64,000 nucleotides of DNA from Nostoc sp. MS1 (GTDB lineage: Bacteria; Cyanobacteriota; Cyanobacteriia; Cyanobacteriales; Nostocaceae): contig NZ_AP023443.1 of NCBI RefSeq assembly GCF_019976755.1, positions 124,001 through 188,000 of the forward strand, read 5' to 3'. Under the pieces are notes generated by a model. That model was not told the DNA's origin. It saw only the letters and a program-made list of their open reading frames with translations, and searched no databases. Made by a program: the position numbers and the translations under genes. Shown in pieces: positions 41,907 through 50,772 of this stretch (position 1 is the first letter of the stretch; each line of letters starts with the position of its first letter).

Positions 41907-43349
41907 CTAAGCTTTAAAGGTCAGCACCGGACTCAAACGGGCGACTACTGCCACCATCTGGGCTTCAACTTGTGCATCAATCACAGAGCCAATCGGCTTA
42001 TAGGCGGCGGGTGCTTCTTCTATTCTACGTTCTGAACGCAAGGTAATACAGTCTACCCCAGTTAAACCTAATTCGGCTTCACTTTGAGATGCACCCCGGC
42101 GATTGAGATCAAAACGAGAACGAAGTCTTCCTGCTCCGTGTGAAGCAGAGTTGCAGAAAGCTGGATTGCTTTGACCCACCATCAGGTAAGACTCAGTACC
42201 CATTGAACCAGGAATAATCACTGGCTGTCCGGCATAAGCAGGACTTGCACCCTTGCGTGTTATCCAGGTTCGGTCTTTTTCTCTTAGGGTGATATTGTGG
42301 GGTAAATCATAGACTAAAGGGGCTTCTACATCTCCATAAACTGAGCGTAACCGTAGACGGAGCAACTCCGCTAACAATAAGCGATTGACAAAGCCATAGT
42401 TGGCAGCAGTGGCTTGAGCTTGTAAATAACTTTCGACTAACTCTGGGTGGGAATGAGTTGAAAGAGGAAAAATCTGCTCATCGGGGTACTTCAGACATTT
42501 TGGCCAAACAGCTTTAGCGCGATCTCGCCACATACCACCAATGTACTTCCCTACATTGCGCGAACCTGAGTGAATCATGAACGCCAATTGTCCTTCTCGC
42601 ACTCCCCAAGCATGGGCTAAAGCGCGATTTTCTACTCGCTCAACTCGCTGTACTTCTACAAAATGGTTTCCCGAACCGATAGTAGCCAAGGAACCATCTC
42701 GGACTAATCCATCATCAGGAACCAACTCAATCGGCGCAAATTTCCAATCACCATCCATTGAACCATTCAAAAATATGCGATCGCTCTCAATGGCAAGTTG
42801 CTGTAAATCAGATTTGACCACACTACCAGTTGGTTGGTCTAACATTGCATTCAACCAACCAGTCACTCCATATTGGAACAAAGCTCGCATGGATTGAGCC
42901 GTCATTGTGACATCACGAGTACCAAAGAAGTAATCTCCTTTCATGCGTTCTACAAACAAGTCACGCTTTGCTAAAAATTCATCGATAGTTAAATCGACCA
43001 CATGAAGGCGCATTCCACAGTTAATATCAGACCCGACAGCAGTGGGAATAACCATATCTTGGGTTTTTACTACTGAACCAATGGCAATACCTGCATCACC
43101 AGGGTGAAAGTCTGGTGTGGCACAGGCACGACAGACACACCCACCTGCTGGATGACGAATATTTGCCAAAGTTGCTAACTGTTTGAATGCCTTAGCTTCT
43201 ACAGGAAAGCCTTCTGGTAAAAGGACTTCTGCTACTGCTGCATTGGGTGCATTGGATAAACGAACAGAGTAAACTTGGTCATTGTATGTTACATCTAGAC
43301 CAAGCCGTGCTAAAGCACGCATCAGACGCTTGAGATTTTTTGGCTGCAT
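41907..43349 (-). CDS. rtcB: RtcB-type RNA ligase
   Basis: 480 residues. Family motifs: ATPDFHPGDAGIAIGSVV (metal site), GSDINCGMR (metal cysteine), GSGNHFVEVQ, IHSGSRNVGK, LPHNITLREK, GSMGTESYLM and the His in NSASHGAGRLRSR used for guanylylation. RtcB joins RNA 3'-phosphate or 2',3'-cyclic phosphate ends to 5'-OH ends using GTP and Mn. The C-terminus is complete. No archease or RtcR regulator is visible beside it. On a plasmid it may repair tRNA or other RNA cut by toxins or host nucleases. It has its own leader with two inverted repeats upstream. Confidence 0.93.
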   Translation of the reverse strand: MQPKNLKRLMRALARLGLDVTYNDQVYSVRLSNAPNAAVAEVLLPEGFPVEAKAFKQLATLANIRHPAGGCVCRACATPDFHPGDAGIAIGSVVKTQDMVIPTAVGSDINCGMRLHVVDLTIDEFLAKRDLFVERMKGDYFFGTRDVTMTAQSMRALFQYGVTGWLNAMLDQPTGSVVKSDLQQLAIESDRIFLNGSMDGDWKFAPIELVPDDGLVRDGSLATIGSGNHFVEVQRVERVENRALAHAWGVREGQLAFMIHSGSRNVGKYIGGMWRDRAKAVWPKCLKYPDEQIFPLSTHSHPELVESYLQAQATAANYGFVNRLLLAELLRLRLRSVYGDVEAPLVYDLPHNITLREKDRTWITRKGASPAYAGQPVIIPGSMGTESYLMVGQSNPAFCNSASHGAGRLRSRFDLNRRGASQSEAELGLTGVDCITLRSERRIEEAPAAYKPIGSVIDAQVEAQMVAVVARLSPVLTFKA

Positions 43350-43404
43350 GAATATCTTACGGGATCTGTTTGTTAGATCCTTTAGTTAATGTTGAAGAGT
43401 TAAA

Positions 43405-43495
43405 AGACGTGGGTTCAGCAGCCGCGTCTGGTGTTATTTCTAAAAGTTGCTTTCTTAGAGTTATGGAGAAAACAACAGGTGAGTTTTAGAAATAA
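43405..43495 (-). promoter_or_regulatory. Two inverted repeats upstream of rtcB
   Basis: Hairpin 1: AGACGTGG (43405-43412) with CCGCGTCT (43422-43429), one G-U pair. Hairpin 2: TTATTTCTAAAA (43434-43445) with TTTTAGAAATAA (43484-43495), a 12-bp stem around 38 nt. Both lie 55-150 bp before the rtcB start, in its leader or promoter. Confidence 0.5.
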
Positions 43496-43708
43496 GGTTA
43501 TAAAAATTTGATAGCACAAACTTTGAGGAAATCGCAAGTCTACTTCTAGAAAATCTTAAGTTTATTTTTAGCTCAAACATGACAGCATAGTAGGTTATAT
43601 TTCCCGTATAGCCCGTAAACATCTGGCAGAAAATCGGCATATTTTATACCAGTGTCAAGTTGAGGCAGCACAATCTAAAGTTCGGTTTTAATTTCAGGAG
43701 TCACTCAA

Positions 43709-44036
43709 ATGGTAGCAACCTCAAGCGAATTAACTCTAGAAAAAGGTACAATCTGCAATCGCTTTAATCCTAGACGAGTTAGGTGAACCTTTAACGCAAG
43801 CCCAGCAACAAGCATTAAACGCTTACAAATCTGACGATCATGCAAAAGTCAAAAGATTGGCGCTGCTCAACCCAACAGACTATTTCTGCAAGTCTTTGGG
43901 CTACCTGGGCGGGGCATTGAAGTTAACGCCTAACACAGATACTATCTTAGCCGAGTCTCTTCGCGCCGCAGTTGATCATAGCAGAGAAGTCAGATTAATC
44001 AATCTTGGGCAAAAAATAGGAACTATTTTGGAGTAG
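43709..44036 (+). pseudogene. Small gene with a +1 frameshift
   Basis: ATG at 43709 behind CAGGAG reads MVATSSELTLEK, then goes out of frame at a GGT; removing one G of AAAAAGG restores VQSAIALILDELGEPLTQAQ and an open frame to TAG at 44034-44036 (108 residues in all). The restored protein is helical and has no recognised family. Either a frameshift mutation or programmed +1 shifting explains this; the single extra G in an A-rich run favours mutation. Confidence 0.65.
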
Positions 44037-44118
44037 TTTAACTCTCTATGTTGCTCACACAACATTGCTCAAAAGTCCACCACTAGTGGTTGGGGAATAA
44101 ACAAGGAGGTTAAACAAA

Positions 44119-44499
44119 ATGGTTCAATCAATAACAGCGATGGAAATGGCGACTCTTGACCAAATCTCACTGTACTTGTTGCAGGATGAGGAATTTGGTT
44201 TGAAGTCAGTTGTTGCCAACGAGGAAGAAGCGCAATTGGTGAATGAGGCGATCTCTCTGGTCGGTAACTATGATCGCAATGTGTGGACTAGGCTAAAGCA
44301 GAAAGCTTTGGTGCTGGTTGGTTCACCCATTTCTGATGTAGTCAGCCGTATTGCATCAGCCTACCGTAGCCCTGATGTTGCCTTATCTTGTATTCGTGAC
44401 GCTAGTGAGAAATCTATCGAAATAGCTGGGGATACTGCCCGTAAAAAGCTAGCGGCACAACTGCGGCAGAAGTTCAGAAGTTTTAATATAGTTCAGTGA
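44119..44499 (+). CDS. Hypothetical protein
   Basis: 126 residues, helical, beginning MVQSITAMEMATLDQISLYL. It has a strong ribosome-binding site (AAGGAGGT) 9 nt upstream and a good terminator 105 bp downstream, so it is a single-gene transcript expected to be well translated. No domain recognised; the shape could suit a small regulatory or structural protein. Confidence 0.65.
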   Translation: MVQSITAMEMATLDQISLYLLQDEEFGLKSVVANEEEAQLVNEAISLVGNYDRNVWTRLKQKALVLVGSPISDVVSRIASAYRSPDVALSCIRDASEKSIEIAGDTARKKLAAQLRQKFRSFNIVQ

Positions 44500-44604
44500 A
44501 CACAATCCGCACCTTCCACTGCCGACGAAAGCAAAACAAAGAGCATCAAACAATTTGGGATGCCATCGCTACTGCACTCGCTTGATAAGTTCTTTTGTTG
44601 AATA

Positions 44605-44635
44605 TAGCCCCTGAAAACCAGGGGCTATCGTTTTT
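44605..44635 (+). terminator. Rho-independent terminator
   Basis: TAGCCCCTG (44605-44613), loop AAAAC, CAGGGGCTA (44619-44627), followed by TCGTTTTT. It ends the 44119 transcript. Confidence 0.85.
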
Positions 44636-44648
44636 ACTGTAAATTTCC

Positions 44649-44996
44649 TCACTCGTCAATTTCTCCCGCAATTTCACTAACTAAAGCAGCCCCTAAAAAG
44701 CCTGCTAAAAATCCCGACAATCCTACCAGCATCAACCCCATACAGATATTCTTTCGCGCTTGCCAATGGTAACTGCTGCTTGTCGTCGGGTTAGCGTTAG
44801 CAGCGATAATCTCCATTCCCCAAGACCCCAAAGCCCCTACTCCCGAAAAGCAAATGCTGAGTGCGAAGGCGAGAGTTATGGAGTACAAAAGACTTTGGAG
44901 CAAGTCGCTCTTTCTACGGCGTTGTATGGGCCGCAGGATGATTTTGTGATTGTCGTATTGCACTTGGTATTCGTGGGTGGTTCGTTTATTTTGCAT
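44649..44996 (-). CDS. Small membrane protein
   Basis: 115 residues with a basic N-terminal domain (KIILRPIQRRRKSDLL) and two membrane segments (ITLAFALSICFSGVGALGSW, GLMLVGLSGFLAGFLGAALV). No family recognised. It is the last gene of the long minus-strand series. Confidence 0.6.
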   Translation of the reverse strand: MQNKRTTHEYQVQYDNHKIILRPIQRRRKSDLLQSLLYSITLAFALSICFSGVGALGSWGMEIIAANANPTTSSSYHWQARKNICMGLMLVGLSGFLAGFLGAALVSEIAGEIDE

Positions 44997-45066
44997 ATAT
45001 ACTCCTGAAGAAAAAAAAGACAGCTAAAACTGTCAATTATGTGAAGCGATTACCATTTGCACAACT

Positions 45067-45222
45067 TCAAGCGCTTGCTCGTAATTCCAATGTGCGAATG
45101 AGTTCCCGAATTACATCTGTCGCTGGTCTACCAGTCGCAGTGCAATAATTTTCCAATGTCTCTACTTCAGTTGAAGCTAAATTGATGGTGATGCGCTTGG
45201 TTGCCCATTTTTTATTGACCAT
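45067..45222 (-). CDS. Small ribbon-helix-helix protein (CopG-like), putative
   Basis: 51 residues: MVNKKWATKRITINLASTEVETLENYCTATGRPATDVIRELIRTLELRASA. The strand KRITINL, helix EVETLENYCTATG and helix TDVIRELIRTLE form an RHH pattern. The start has an AAGGAGA ribosome-binding site; an upstream ATG at 45258 lacks one. Likely a small DNA-binding regulator. Confidence 0.65.
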   Translation of the reverse strand: MVNKKWATKRITINLASTEVETLENYCTATGRPATDVIRELIRTLELRASA

Positions 45223-45289
45223 AACAATCTCCTTTTGATGTTTAAGAAAAAAAGACAACCTAATAGGCTGTCTATAACAATGTAAATTC

Positions 45290-46180
45290 TTACCGTGCAG
45301 CCACAGCCGCCCTCTGCCCTACAACATAGTTCATCCAAGCCTTGATAGCGGTGACTTCATCAGTGCCGGAAGCGATCGCCGTCAACACCTGCTGCTGATA
45401 AGTAGTTTCACCACGATAAGGATCAGCTTTGTCCGCCGCCCAAGCTAGACACATGGTTTTCACCAGTTCGTCAATAGATGCTTGTGGAAGCTGACTGGGA
45501 GCTTTTACATCCTGAAACTGGAGCCACTCTTTAATCAGGTCAACCGGATAATCCAACAGTATGCGAATTTGTCGGACTCGCGCATCTTGAGGGTGAACTG
45601 GTGGTGGAGTCTTTGACTTAGATGCTGGAGCTTTTGATTGAGATTTGACTGTACTTGGTTGTTCCATACCAGAAATATCCTCATCATCAAGGTCATATTT
45701 AGTAGTGAAAGACAACCTTGATTGAATATCAAGAATCATGCTGGCAAAATCAGCATTTGTATCCCACTTATAGCGGATTCTTGACCTAGTTTGAGCATCA
45801 AAAACACTGCAAAAGACTACTTTCTCATCACCAGGATTAGCAACAATTGTGATAGGACGAGTAAAATCTTCTATTAGTGATGCCGCTAGAAGAAACGACT
45901 TCGTGAACATAGTTTCTACACCGCTTCTAACGATGTATAACTGATCCGCAAAAACAACAATGTCTAGCTTCATGTTGTCTTTGCCTTTAAAATCTACAGA
46001 TGTTAGCCTCAACTCACTGATATATCCTGTTAATGACCGTTGAGGTACAAGTGTTTTTATTTTCTGTTTAGGCTCCCAATGATGCCAACTATATGTAAAG
46101 TTATTCGCTTCTTCTTTATCTACATAGAGATAAACAGGATATGGTGGTTCACCTAAGCCTAACTTAATTTCAGTTACCAT
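45290..46180 (-). CDS. Hypothetical protein with beta-rich N-terminal domain
   Basis: 296 residues. The first ~140 are beta-rich (LTGYISELRLTSVDFKGKDNMKLDIVVF, LYIVRSGVETMFTKSFLLAA) and could be an OB fold as in phage ssDNA-binding proteins. A Pro/Ser/Lys linker (KSQSKAPASKSKTPPPVHP) leads to a helical C-terminal domain. Its start overlaps the preceding stop (TAATG), so the two are coupled. The OB-fold suggestion is weak and should not be taken as an assignment. Confidence 0.65.
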   Translation of the reverse strand: MVTEIKLGLGEPPYPVYLYVDKEEANNFTYSWHHWEPKQKIKTLVPQRSLTGYISELRLTSVDFKGKDNMKLDIVVFADQLYIVRSGVETMFTKSFLLAASLIEDFTRPITIVANPGDEKVVFCSVFDAQTRSRIRYKWDTNADFASMILDIQSRLSFTTKYDLDDEDISGMEQPSTVKSQSKAPASKSKTPPPVHPQDARVRQIRILLDYPVDLIKEWLQFQDVKAPSQLPQASIDELVKTMCLAWAADKADPYRGETTYQQQVLTAIASGTDEVTAIKAWMNYVVGQRAAVAAR

Positions 46181-46452
46181 TAGAACTTCTCCAAATCATC
46201 ATTATTATTCTGCTTTGCAGTTTGTTGTTTATACATTTGTGCTTTGTGCATTTGATGACTAGAAGACTTAATCAAAGGCATTGCAGCTTCTTTAACAGCC
46301 GCTTTCGCCTGCTCAAATAAAAACTGTGTAGCACCTTCTGCGTCATCTTCTGGGTCTATTTGTCCCCACAAAGAACAACCTACTTCTACTGATTCGTAAT
46401 CGCCTAAGTTAAATTTGCGCTGATATATTACGGAGATGGTTTTTATGTCCAT
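46180..46452 (-). CDS. Hypothetical protein coupled to the beta-rich gene
   Basis: 90 residues from MDIKTISVIYQRKFNLGDYESVEVGCSLWGQIDPEDD. I recall similar proteins (KTISVxYxRKxNLGDYxS) in cyanobacterial phage and plasmid genomes. Strand-rich first half, helical second half with low-complexity Gln/Asn tail. Its stop overlaps the next start. Confidence 0.6.
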   Translation of the reverse strand: MDIKTISVIYQRKFNLGDYESVEVGCSLWGQIDPEDDAEGATQFLFEQAKAAVKEAAMPLIKSSSHQMHKAQMYKQQTAKQNNNDDLEKF

Positions 46453-46553
46453 GTGAAATATTTTAGATTTCTCAATAATTTTTAGCATAGCTATTATTGG
46501 AAACTTCTAAAAATATTCCCCAGCCAAATATATGACTGGGTTAATATGATTAT

Positions 46554-46835
46554 TTATTCTGCATTGATGTAGTCAGTTGGATCTAATTGATATGGTGAAA
46601 TTCCATCTGCCTCACTACGGTAAATTGACTCTACATAATTTAATACCACCTCATCTGCAACAATTTGTGTTCTTGTGTAAAGAGATGTAATTTGTGTGTC
46701 CACTTCTGGAATATCAATTCCTAATTGTTCACATATCTCTCTGATTTTTAGGTATTGAGGATTTATTTGTTCATCATAATGAGAATTATGTCCATAGCCC
46801 TCTGATTCCCAAGAACTGACAATTATCTTTGCCAC
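46554..46835 (-). CDS. Hypothetical protein
   Basis: 93 residues, acidic, MAKIIVSSWESEGYGHNSHYDEQINPQYLKIREICEQLG.... Mixed alpha/beta; no domain recognised. Member of the plasmid/phage-type minus-strand series. Confidence 0.55.
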   Translation of the reverse strand: MAKIIVSSWESEGYGHNSHYDEQINPQYLKIREICEQLGIDIPEVDTQITSLYTRTQIVADEVVLNYVESIYRSEADGISPYQLDPTDYINAE

Positions 46836-46922
46836 TTTTTGCTCCTTATTCTTTATGATTAAAATTGCTGTAGTTGTTTATAATTTTACATCAGCTAATT
46901 AAGTTGACTGATGTAATCAATT

Positions 46923-47471
46923 CTAAAAATACCGCCAGAGATTCTTGTTAATCCCCCTCAAGCTGACAACTTTCTCTTGATATTCTGGTACTTGGTTAGC
47001 CTGAGTTACAGCTTGTGGAGTGGCAGGAACTAGAGAATTGAGCAATTGTCGTTGATGGTCTACATCTCCCACACTGCGGAATATCCTATCTGGGTCAATT
47101 TGCATCCCCAGTGGTGTAGGGATGATTTTCAGATATTCGTTGAGTGTTTGGATATAAACAGCATTGAAATTTCGATTCTCCACATAAGAACGTAAATTAT
47201 TGAGTAGGCTAATTGCTCTATTAATTTCAGAAATGGAGCGATTAGAATCAATCTGAGGCTGACTTTCTTGATAACCTTTAGCTTTTTTCTCAAAAACTAG
47301 ATTGTTGTACTTATTAATAGCTTGTCCCTGACTACTCAGTTGATGAACTTTCGTTTGTGCCTTATAGCCTACTCGCCCCCACTCAACAGTTAGTTGTGTT
47401 CCTTCGACTTTTGCTGACCAGAACTTGTTGCTGTTACTGGCAGTATCCACGTAAACAAGGTATGTTTCCAT
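46923..47471 (-). CDS. WGR-domain protein
   Basis: 182 residues. The first ~80 are a WGR domain: LVYVDTASNSNKFWSAKVEG, LTVEWGRVGYKAQTKVHQL, NKYNNLVFEKKAKGYQE. This domain is best known from eukaryotic PARPs, where it contacts DNA ends, and from bacterial stand-alone proteins of unknown function. The second half is helical and unrecognised. Binding to nucleic acid is inferred from the family. It is in the same transcript direction as the Ycf46-like ATPase gene. Confidence 0.85.
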   Translation of the reverse strand: METYLVYVDTASNSNKFWSAKVEGTQLTVEWGRVGYKAQTKVHQLSSQGQAINKYNNLVFEKKAKGYQESQPQIDSNRSISEINRAISLLNNLRSYVENRNFNAVYIQTLNEYLKIIPTPLGMQIDPDRIFRSVGDVDHQRQLLNSLVPATPQAVTQANQVPEYQEKVVSLRGINKNLWRYF

Positions 47472-47539
47472 AGTTTTAATTCAGTAAATAATTGATGTAC
47501 CGATGAATACCTAAAGATATTCATCGGTAATTGATATTG

Positions 47540-47677
47540 TTAGTTCTTAGTTTTAGGTTTGGATACGCCTAAAATTCTTTTCTCGAAATCATCAAATGAT
47601 TCTCGCTGTGGCTTTGGGAGTTGAGGAAGGTCTTTCGCCAACAGTGTATTTATAAACTTGTCAAAATCTTTCGACAT
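47540..47677 (-). CDS. Small hypothetical protein
   Basis: 45 residues, MSKDFDKFINTLLAKDLPQLPKPQRESFDDFEKRILGVSKPKTKN. The longer reading from 47731 runs through tandem-repeat sequence and is unlikely. Helical, no family recognised. Confidence 0.45.
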   Translation of the reverse strand: MSKDFDKFINTLLAKDLPQLPKPQRESFDDFEKRILGVSKPKTKN

Positions 47678-47727
47678 ATATTTGCCCTCAAGTCTCTTCA
47701 ATTGGCTTGGGCATTGCCCCAACTTCT

Positions 47728-47912
47728 CCAATTCGCAATTCGCAAGTCACAATTCGCAATTAAATCAGTAGAAATAAACTAGTAACTAACTCGTGATTTT
47801 TAGTTTTTCAAAAATTGAAAACCCCTGCGAATTAGCTGAGGTGTTATACTCTAATCGAAGTAATTAATTTTTTCATAATTGCGAATTGCGAACTGCGAAT
47901 TGCGAATTGCTT
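47728..47912. repeat. Foldback unit of GCGAATT repeats
   Basis: Left arm (47728-47762) CCAATTCGCAATTCGCAAG then CACAATTCGCAATTAAAT; right arm (47876-47910) AATTGCGAATTGCGAACTGC, GAATTGCGAATTGC, i.e. the inverse. About 115 bp lies between. The right arm has been captured as the C-terminus of the next gene. Confidence 0.65.
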
Positions 47913-48235
47913 GAGAGCTGATGTTGTAGAGCGTCTAAAATTGATTCAGCTTCATCAACTCTTACCCCCTCTAACAGAGTACAGATATCATATAAATCTT
48001 GGGGAATTGTATCAGGAATGATTAACTCGCATAAACTATCTTCTAATGCTGCTGAAACTGAATACTCCTGGCAACTATACTCTTGCTGCATTAATACATA
48101 AGTTGATAGTACAATCCTCAGCAAGAGTTTAGTTTCTCGATTGAGTGTTTCAAGATAGTCACCGTATTTTGAAACTAATTGGTCAAGACGCGGAGTTTGA
48201 CCGTAATATGTTACTAAATCAGTAGACATTTTCAA
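47873..48235 (-). CDS. Hypothetical protein with repeat-derived C-terminus
   Basis: 120 residues. The body (LDQLVSKYGDYLETLNRETKLLLRIVLSTYVLMQQEYS) is helical; no family recognised. The last ~12 residues (SNSQFAVRNSQL) are encoded by GCGAATT tandem repeats, so the original stop was lost or displaced by repeat insertion. Confidence 0.55.
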   Translation of the reverse strand: MKMSTDLVTYYGQTPRLDQLVSKYGDYLETLNRETKLLLRIVLSTYVLMQQEYSCQEYSVSAALEDSLCELIIPDTIPQDLYDICTLLEGVRVDEAESILDALQHQLSSNSQFAVRNSQL

Positions 48236-48239
48236 CTCC

Positions 48240-48425
48240 TTAACTATTTTGATTATTCAGCACTAACCAAACAGCATTACTTTTTTGGGTGTCACTCAGG
48301 TTTGAGTCATTTATGATTTCTACAATTTCGTTACCAGTTCTTACTTGTTGTGGTGTGTATTGAACTGGTGGGATAAATGTGTAGTTAGGGTGGTCTTTAT
48401 CGTTGCGGTCTGATGATGTTGACAT
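48240..48425 (-). CDS. Small hypothetical protein
   Basis: 61 residues, MSTSSDRNDKDHPNYTFIPP..., with a helical C-terminal half (NEIVEIINDSNLSDTQKSNAVWLVLNN). It lies 4 bp before the 120-residue gene. Function unknown. Confidence 0.5.
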   Translation of the reverse strand: MSTSSDRNDKDHPNYTFIPPVQYTPQQVRTGNEIVEIINDSNLSDTQKSNAVWLVLNNQNS

Positions 48426-48500
48426 ATTAAAATTTCTCTCAATTTCACGCTCTGTTTTGTGTAGTAACTGCTTTTCCTAAATTCAGCAGCAATTGATAAA

Positions 48501-48782
48501 CTATTCACTTTTCGTATCTAACCAATCTTCTCGATTTATCTTAATTTCTCGCTTCTTTTTGAAGTTCTGATGCGAGATTGTGGCGCTAACAAAATATCCT
48601 TCGCACTGCGTGATTGCTGTAATTTTCCCTTTGAGCCAAGTGCGATCGCCTAAATCCCAGAACTTGATGATTTTTCCCACTGAGTAAACAGCATTTGTTG
48701 TTTCCAAAGAATTAACTTTAGTAAATTCAGGCATTTCCTGCATCTGTTTAGCTTTAGAATTTTCTGATTGAACAACAAACAT
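48501..48782 (-). CDS. Small beta-rich hypothetical protein
   Basis: 93 residues. VYSVGKIIKFWDLGDRTWLKGKITAITQCEGYFVSATI has an SH3/KOW-like strand pattern and ends basic (FKKKREIKINREDW). Possibly nucleic-acid binding. It follows the AAA ATPase gene. Confidence 0.5.
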   Translation of the reverse strand: MFVVQSENSKAKQMQEMPEFTKVNSLETTNAVYSVGKIIKFWDLGDRTWLKGKITAITQCEGYFVSATISHQNFKKKREIKINREDWLDTKSE

Positions 48783-48867
48783 ACTGTTAACTTGTTAATA
48801 ATATTTCACCAATGTGAGTGCATAGCAATTGCTTCTACTAAATGAGTAGAAGCAATCACTTTTTTGA

Positions 48868-50493
48868 TTAATTCATGTTGCGATAACGGGCAGTTTTAAT
48901 CGATTGAGTAGATTTTGTATCAGCGATCGCCGTAGATGCCGCCCTGGCAGTTTTCGCCCACTCCCGCATACGCTCAACTGCCGCCGCATCTTGGACAGCA
49001 AGCGGTGTAATTGTTTGACGACATTCTTCCAAATCCCCTAGAGTTACCTGTTGAGGTCGATCTCGCTCGAATGCCAGTAGTGCGGCTTCAGAGGCTAGGG
49101 TTTCGAGTTCTGCGCCACTAAACTTGGCGGTGCTGGATGCGATCGCTTCGAGGTATTCCTCCTCAACGCTGATACCAAATCGCTCCAGGTGAATCTTGAG
49201 GATTTGCGCTCTCTCTGGTTCTGAGGGTAGATCCACAAAGAAGGTTTCGTCAAATCTGCCCTTGCGCTTTAGCTCCGTTGGTAGTGCGGTCACGTCATTG
49301 CAAGTTGCCACAACAAACACCCCGGCTGTACACTCACTCATGAATGTGAGTATATTGCCCAAGATTCTTTGTGAAACTCCAGAGCTATCACCCTGTCCAG
49401 ATAAGGCTTTCTCAATTTCGTCCAACCACAACACGCAGGGAGCGATCGCTTCTGCCGTCTTGAGGGCGCGGCGAACATTACCCTCACTTTCCCCAACCAA
49501 AGAACCCAACATTGATGCAATATCAAGTTGTAGTAGTGGTAAATTGAGGATATTGGCGATGTTTTTGGCACAGTGCGACTTACCCGTTCCGGGTGGGCCA
49601 GCTAGTAGCACACCTTTAGGTTGTGGCAGATGCAGCGATCGCGCCTCTTGTGTGAACAGTCTCCGCCGCCGTTGCAACCATTCGCGCAACAGGTCTAATC
49701 CGCCAAAGGGAATTGTTGCAGGCTTACCTAACTCAATCCCCATTTGAGAAAGCAGCCGAGTTTTGTACTCCACTACCATCGGCGTAACAGTAGCATCAAT
49801 CGTAATACCATCGCTGCTCAAACGCTCTTTGACAGTTAAGCGCAAGAAATCACTAATTTCCTCCAGAGTTAATCCCAACGCTGCCCTTGCTAGAGTTTCC
49901 CTCTGTTCAGTGTTTAACAGGACACGAAATGGTACTTCTTGTTGGGTGGCAGATTCTGACAAATAGTTGAGATAAGAATAGATATGCTCTTGGACTTGTT
50001 CAACCGTTGGCAATGGCACTTCACCGTAGGGAATTAGCCGAATTAGCGACTCATGTAGTTCAATATTTTGACCCAGAAATATAATGCGTTTTTCTGTGGG
50101 TTTGAGCCGATGATATAGATTCTTGACCCTGGTGAGGATTTCCCAACTCAGTTGCGGCGAGTTATTACCAATAAATGGATGAATATCGCCTAAGACAAAT
50201 ACTCCTACACCGTCATAGTTATTGATAAACTCGAAAATGTACACCAATGGATCTGCATGGGCTGGGCGTTTATACTCTGCCACTGGCTTGAATATTAGTC
50301 CGCCATCTGGGGCAATTCGACATTGTTCCAGTCCTGATACTCCTAGATTCCAGAAATACGTGGGAGATTCTAGTTTCTCATGAGCCTGTGTAGTCAGCCA
50401 CTGAATGATTGTGGCTTCTTCTGGCGCGAGTACCTCTAACGCCACGATGGGAATTTGTGAATCTAAAGTGGCAAAGATATTATTTAAGTTCAT
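48868..50493 (-). CDS. Ycf46-like AAA ATPase
   Basis: 541 residues. An N-terminal ~270-residue region with the Ycf46 layout (FEFINNYDGVGVFVLGDIHPF) precedes an AAA domain: Walker A LLAGPPGTGKSHCAKNI (near residue 300), Walker B CVLWLDEIEKAL, sensor-1 VFVVATCNDVTALP, arginine fingers RKGRFDE, and a C-terminal helical lid (GAELETLASEAALLAFERDRP). Ycf46 is an AAA family of cyanobacteria and plastids with a proposed role in inorganic carbon utilisation; the function is not established in general. It is grouped with DUF2997 and two Ycf35/DUF1257 genes. Confidence 0.9.
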   Translation of the reverse strand: MNLNNIFATLDSQIPIVALEVLAPEEATIIQWLTTQAHEKLESPTYFWNLGVSGLEQCRIAPDGGLIFKPVAEYKRPAHADPLVYIFEFINNYDGVGVFVLGDIHPFIGNNSPQLSWEILTRVKNLYHRLKPTEKRIIFLGQNIELHESLIRLIPYGEVPLPTVEQVQEHIYSYLNYLSESATQQEVPFRVLLNTEQRETLARAALGLTLEEISDFLRLTVKERLSSDGITIDATVTPMVVEYKTRLLSQMGIELGKPATIPFGGLDLLREWLQRRRRLFTQEARSLHLPQPKGVLLAGPPGTGKSHCAKNIANILNLPLLQLDIASMLGSLVGESEGNVRRALKTAEAIAPCVLWLDEIEKALSGQGDSSGVSQRILGNILTFMSECTAGVFVVATCNDVTALPTELKRKGRFDETFFVDLPSEPERAQILKIHLERFGISVEEEYLEAIASSTAKFSGAELETLASEAALLAFERDRPQQVTLGDLEECRQTITPLAVQDAAAVERMREWAKTARAASTAIADTKSTQSIKTARYRNMN

Positions 50494-50743
50494 TGCTGTA
50501 ATCCTTATACGGTACTGGTGCGAGTTCGTCGTGACTGTTCACCATTTGAACTCTCAGTTCATAAACTTCGGCATCGCCGTCGAATACTTCTGCTACACCG
50601 TTACAGTTTCCCTGTGCTATCGCTGTAACTAGCGCGTTAATCAATACGCATAACCCCTCAGTATTACCTTTGATGATTACGGGTTTATGTGCTTCTGGTT
50701 GTGCGTAAACGTGAATAAAAGGGTATTCTTTCGGTAAATCCAT
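50480..50743 (-). CDS. Hypothetical protein upstream of the AAA ATPase
   Basis: 87 residues, MDLPKEYPFIHVYAQPEAHKPVIIKGNTEGLCVLINALVTAIAQ.... Strand-helix pattern, acidic; its stop overlaps the ATPase start by 14 bp, so the two are coupled. I recall similar short proteins in cyanobacteria, without known function. Confidence 0.65.
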   Translation of the reverse strand: MDLPKEYPFIHVYAQPEAHKPVIIKGNTEGLCVLINALVTAIAQGNCNGVAEVFDGDAEVYELRVQMVNSHDELAPVPYKDYSNELK

Positions 50744-50772
50744 AAATGCTTAGGGGGAATTTCACCGCAAAG

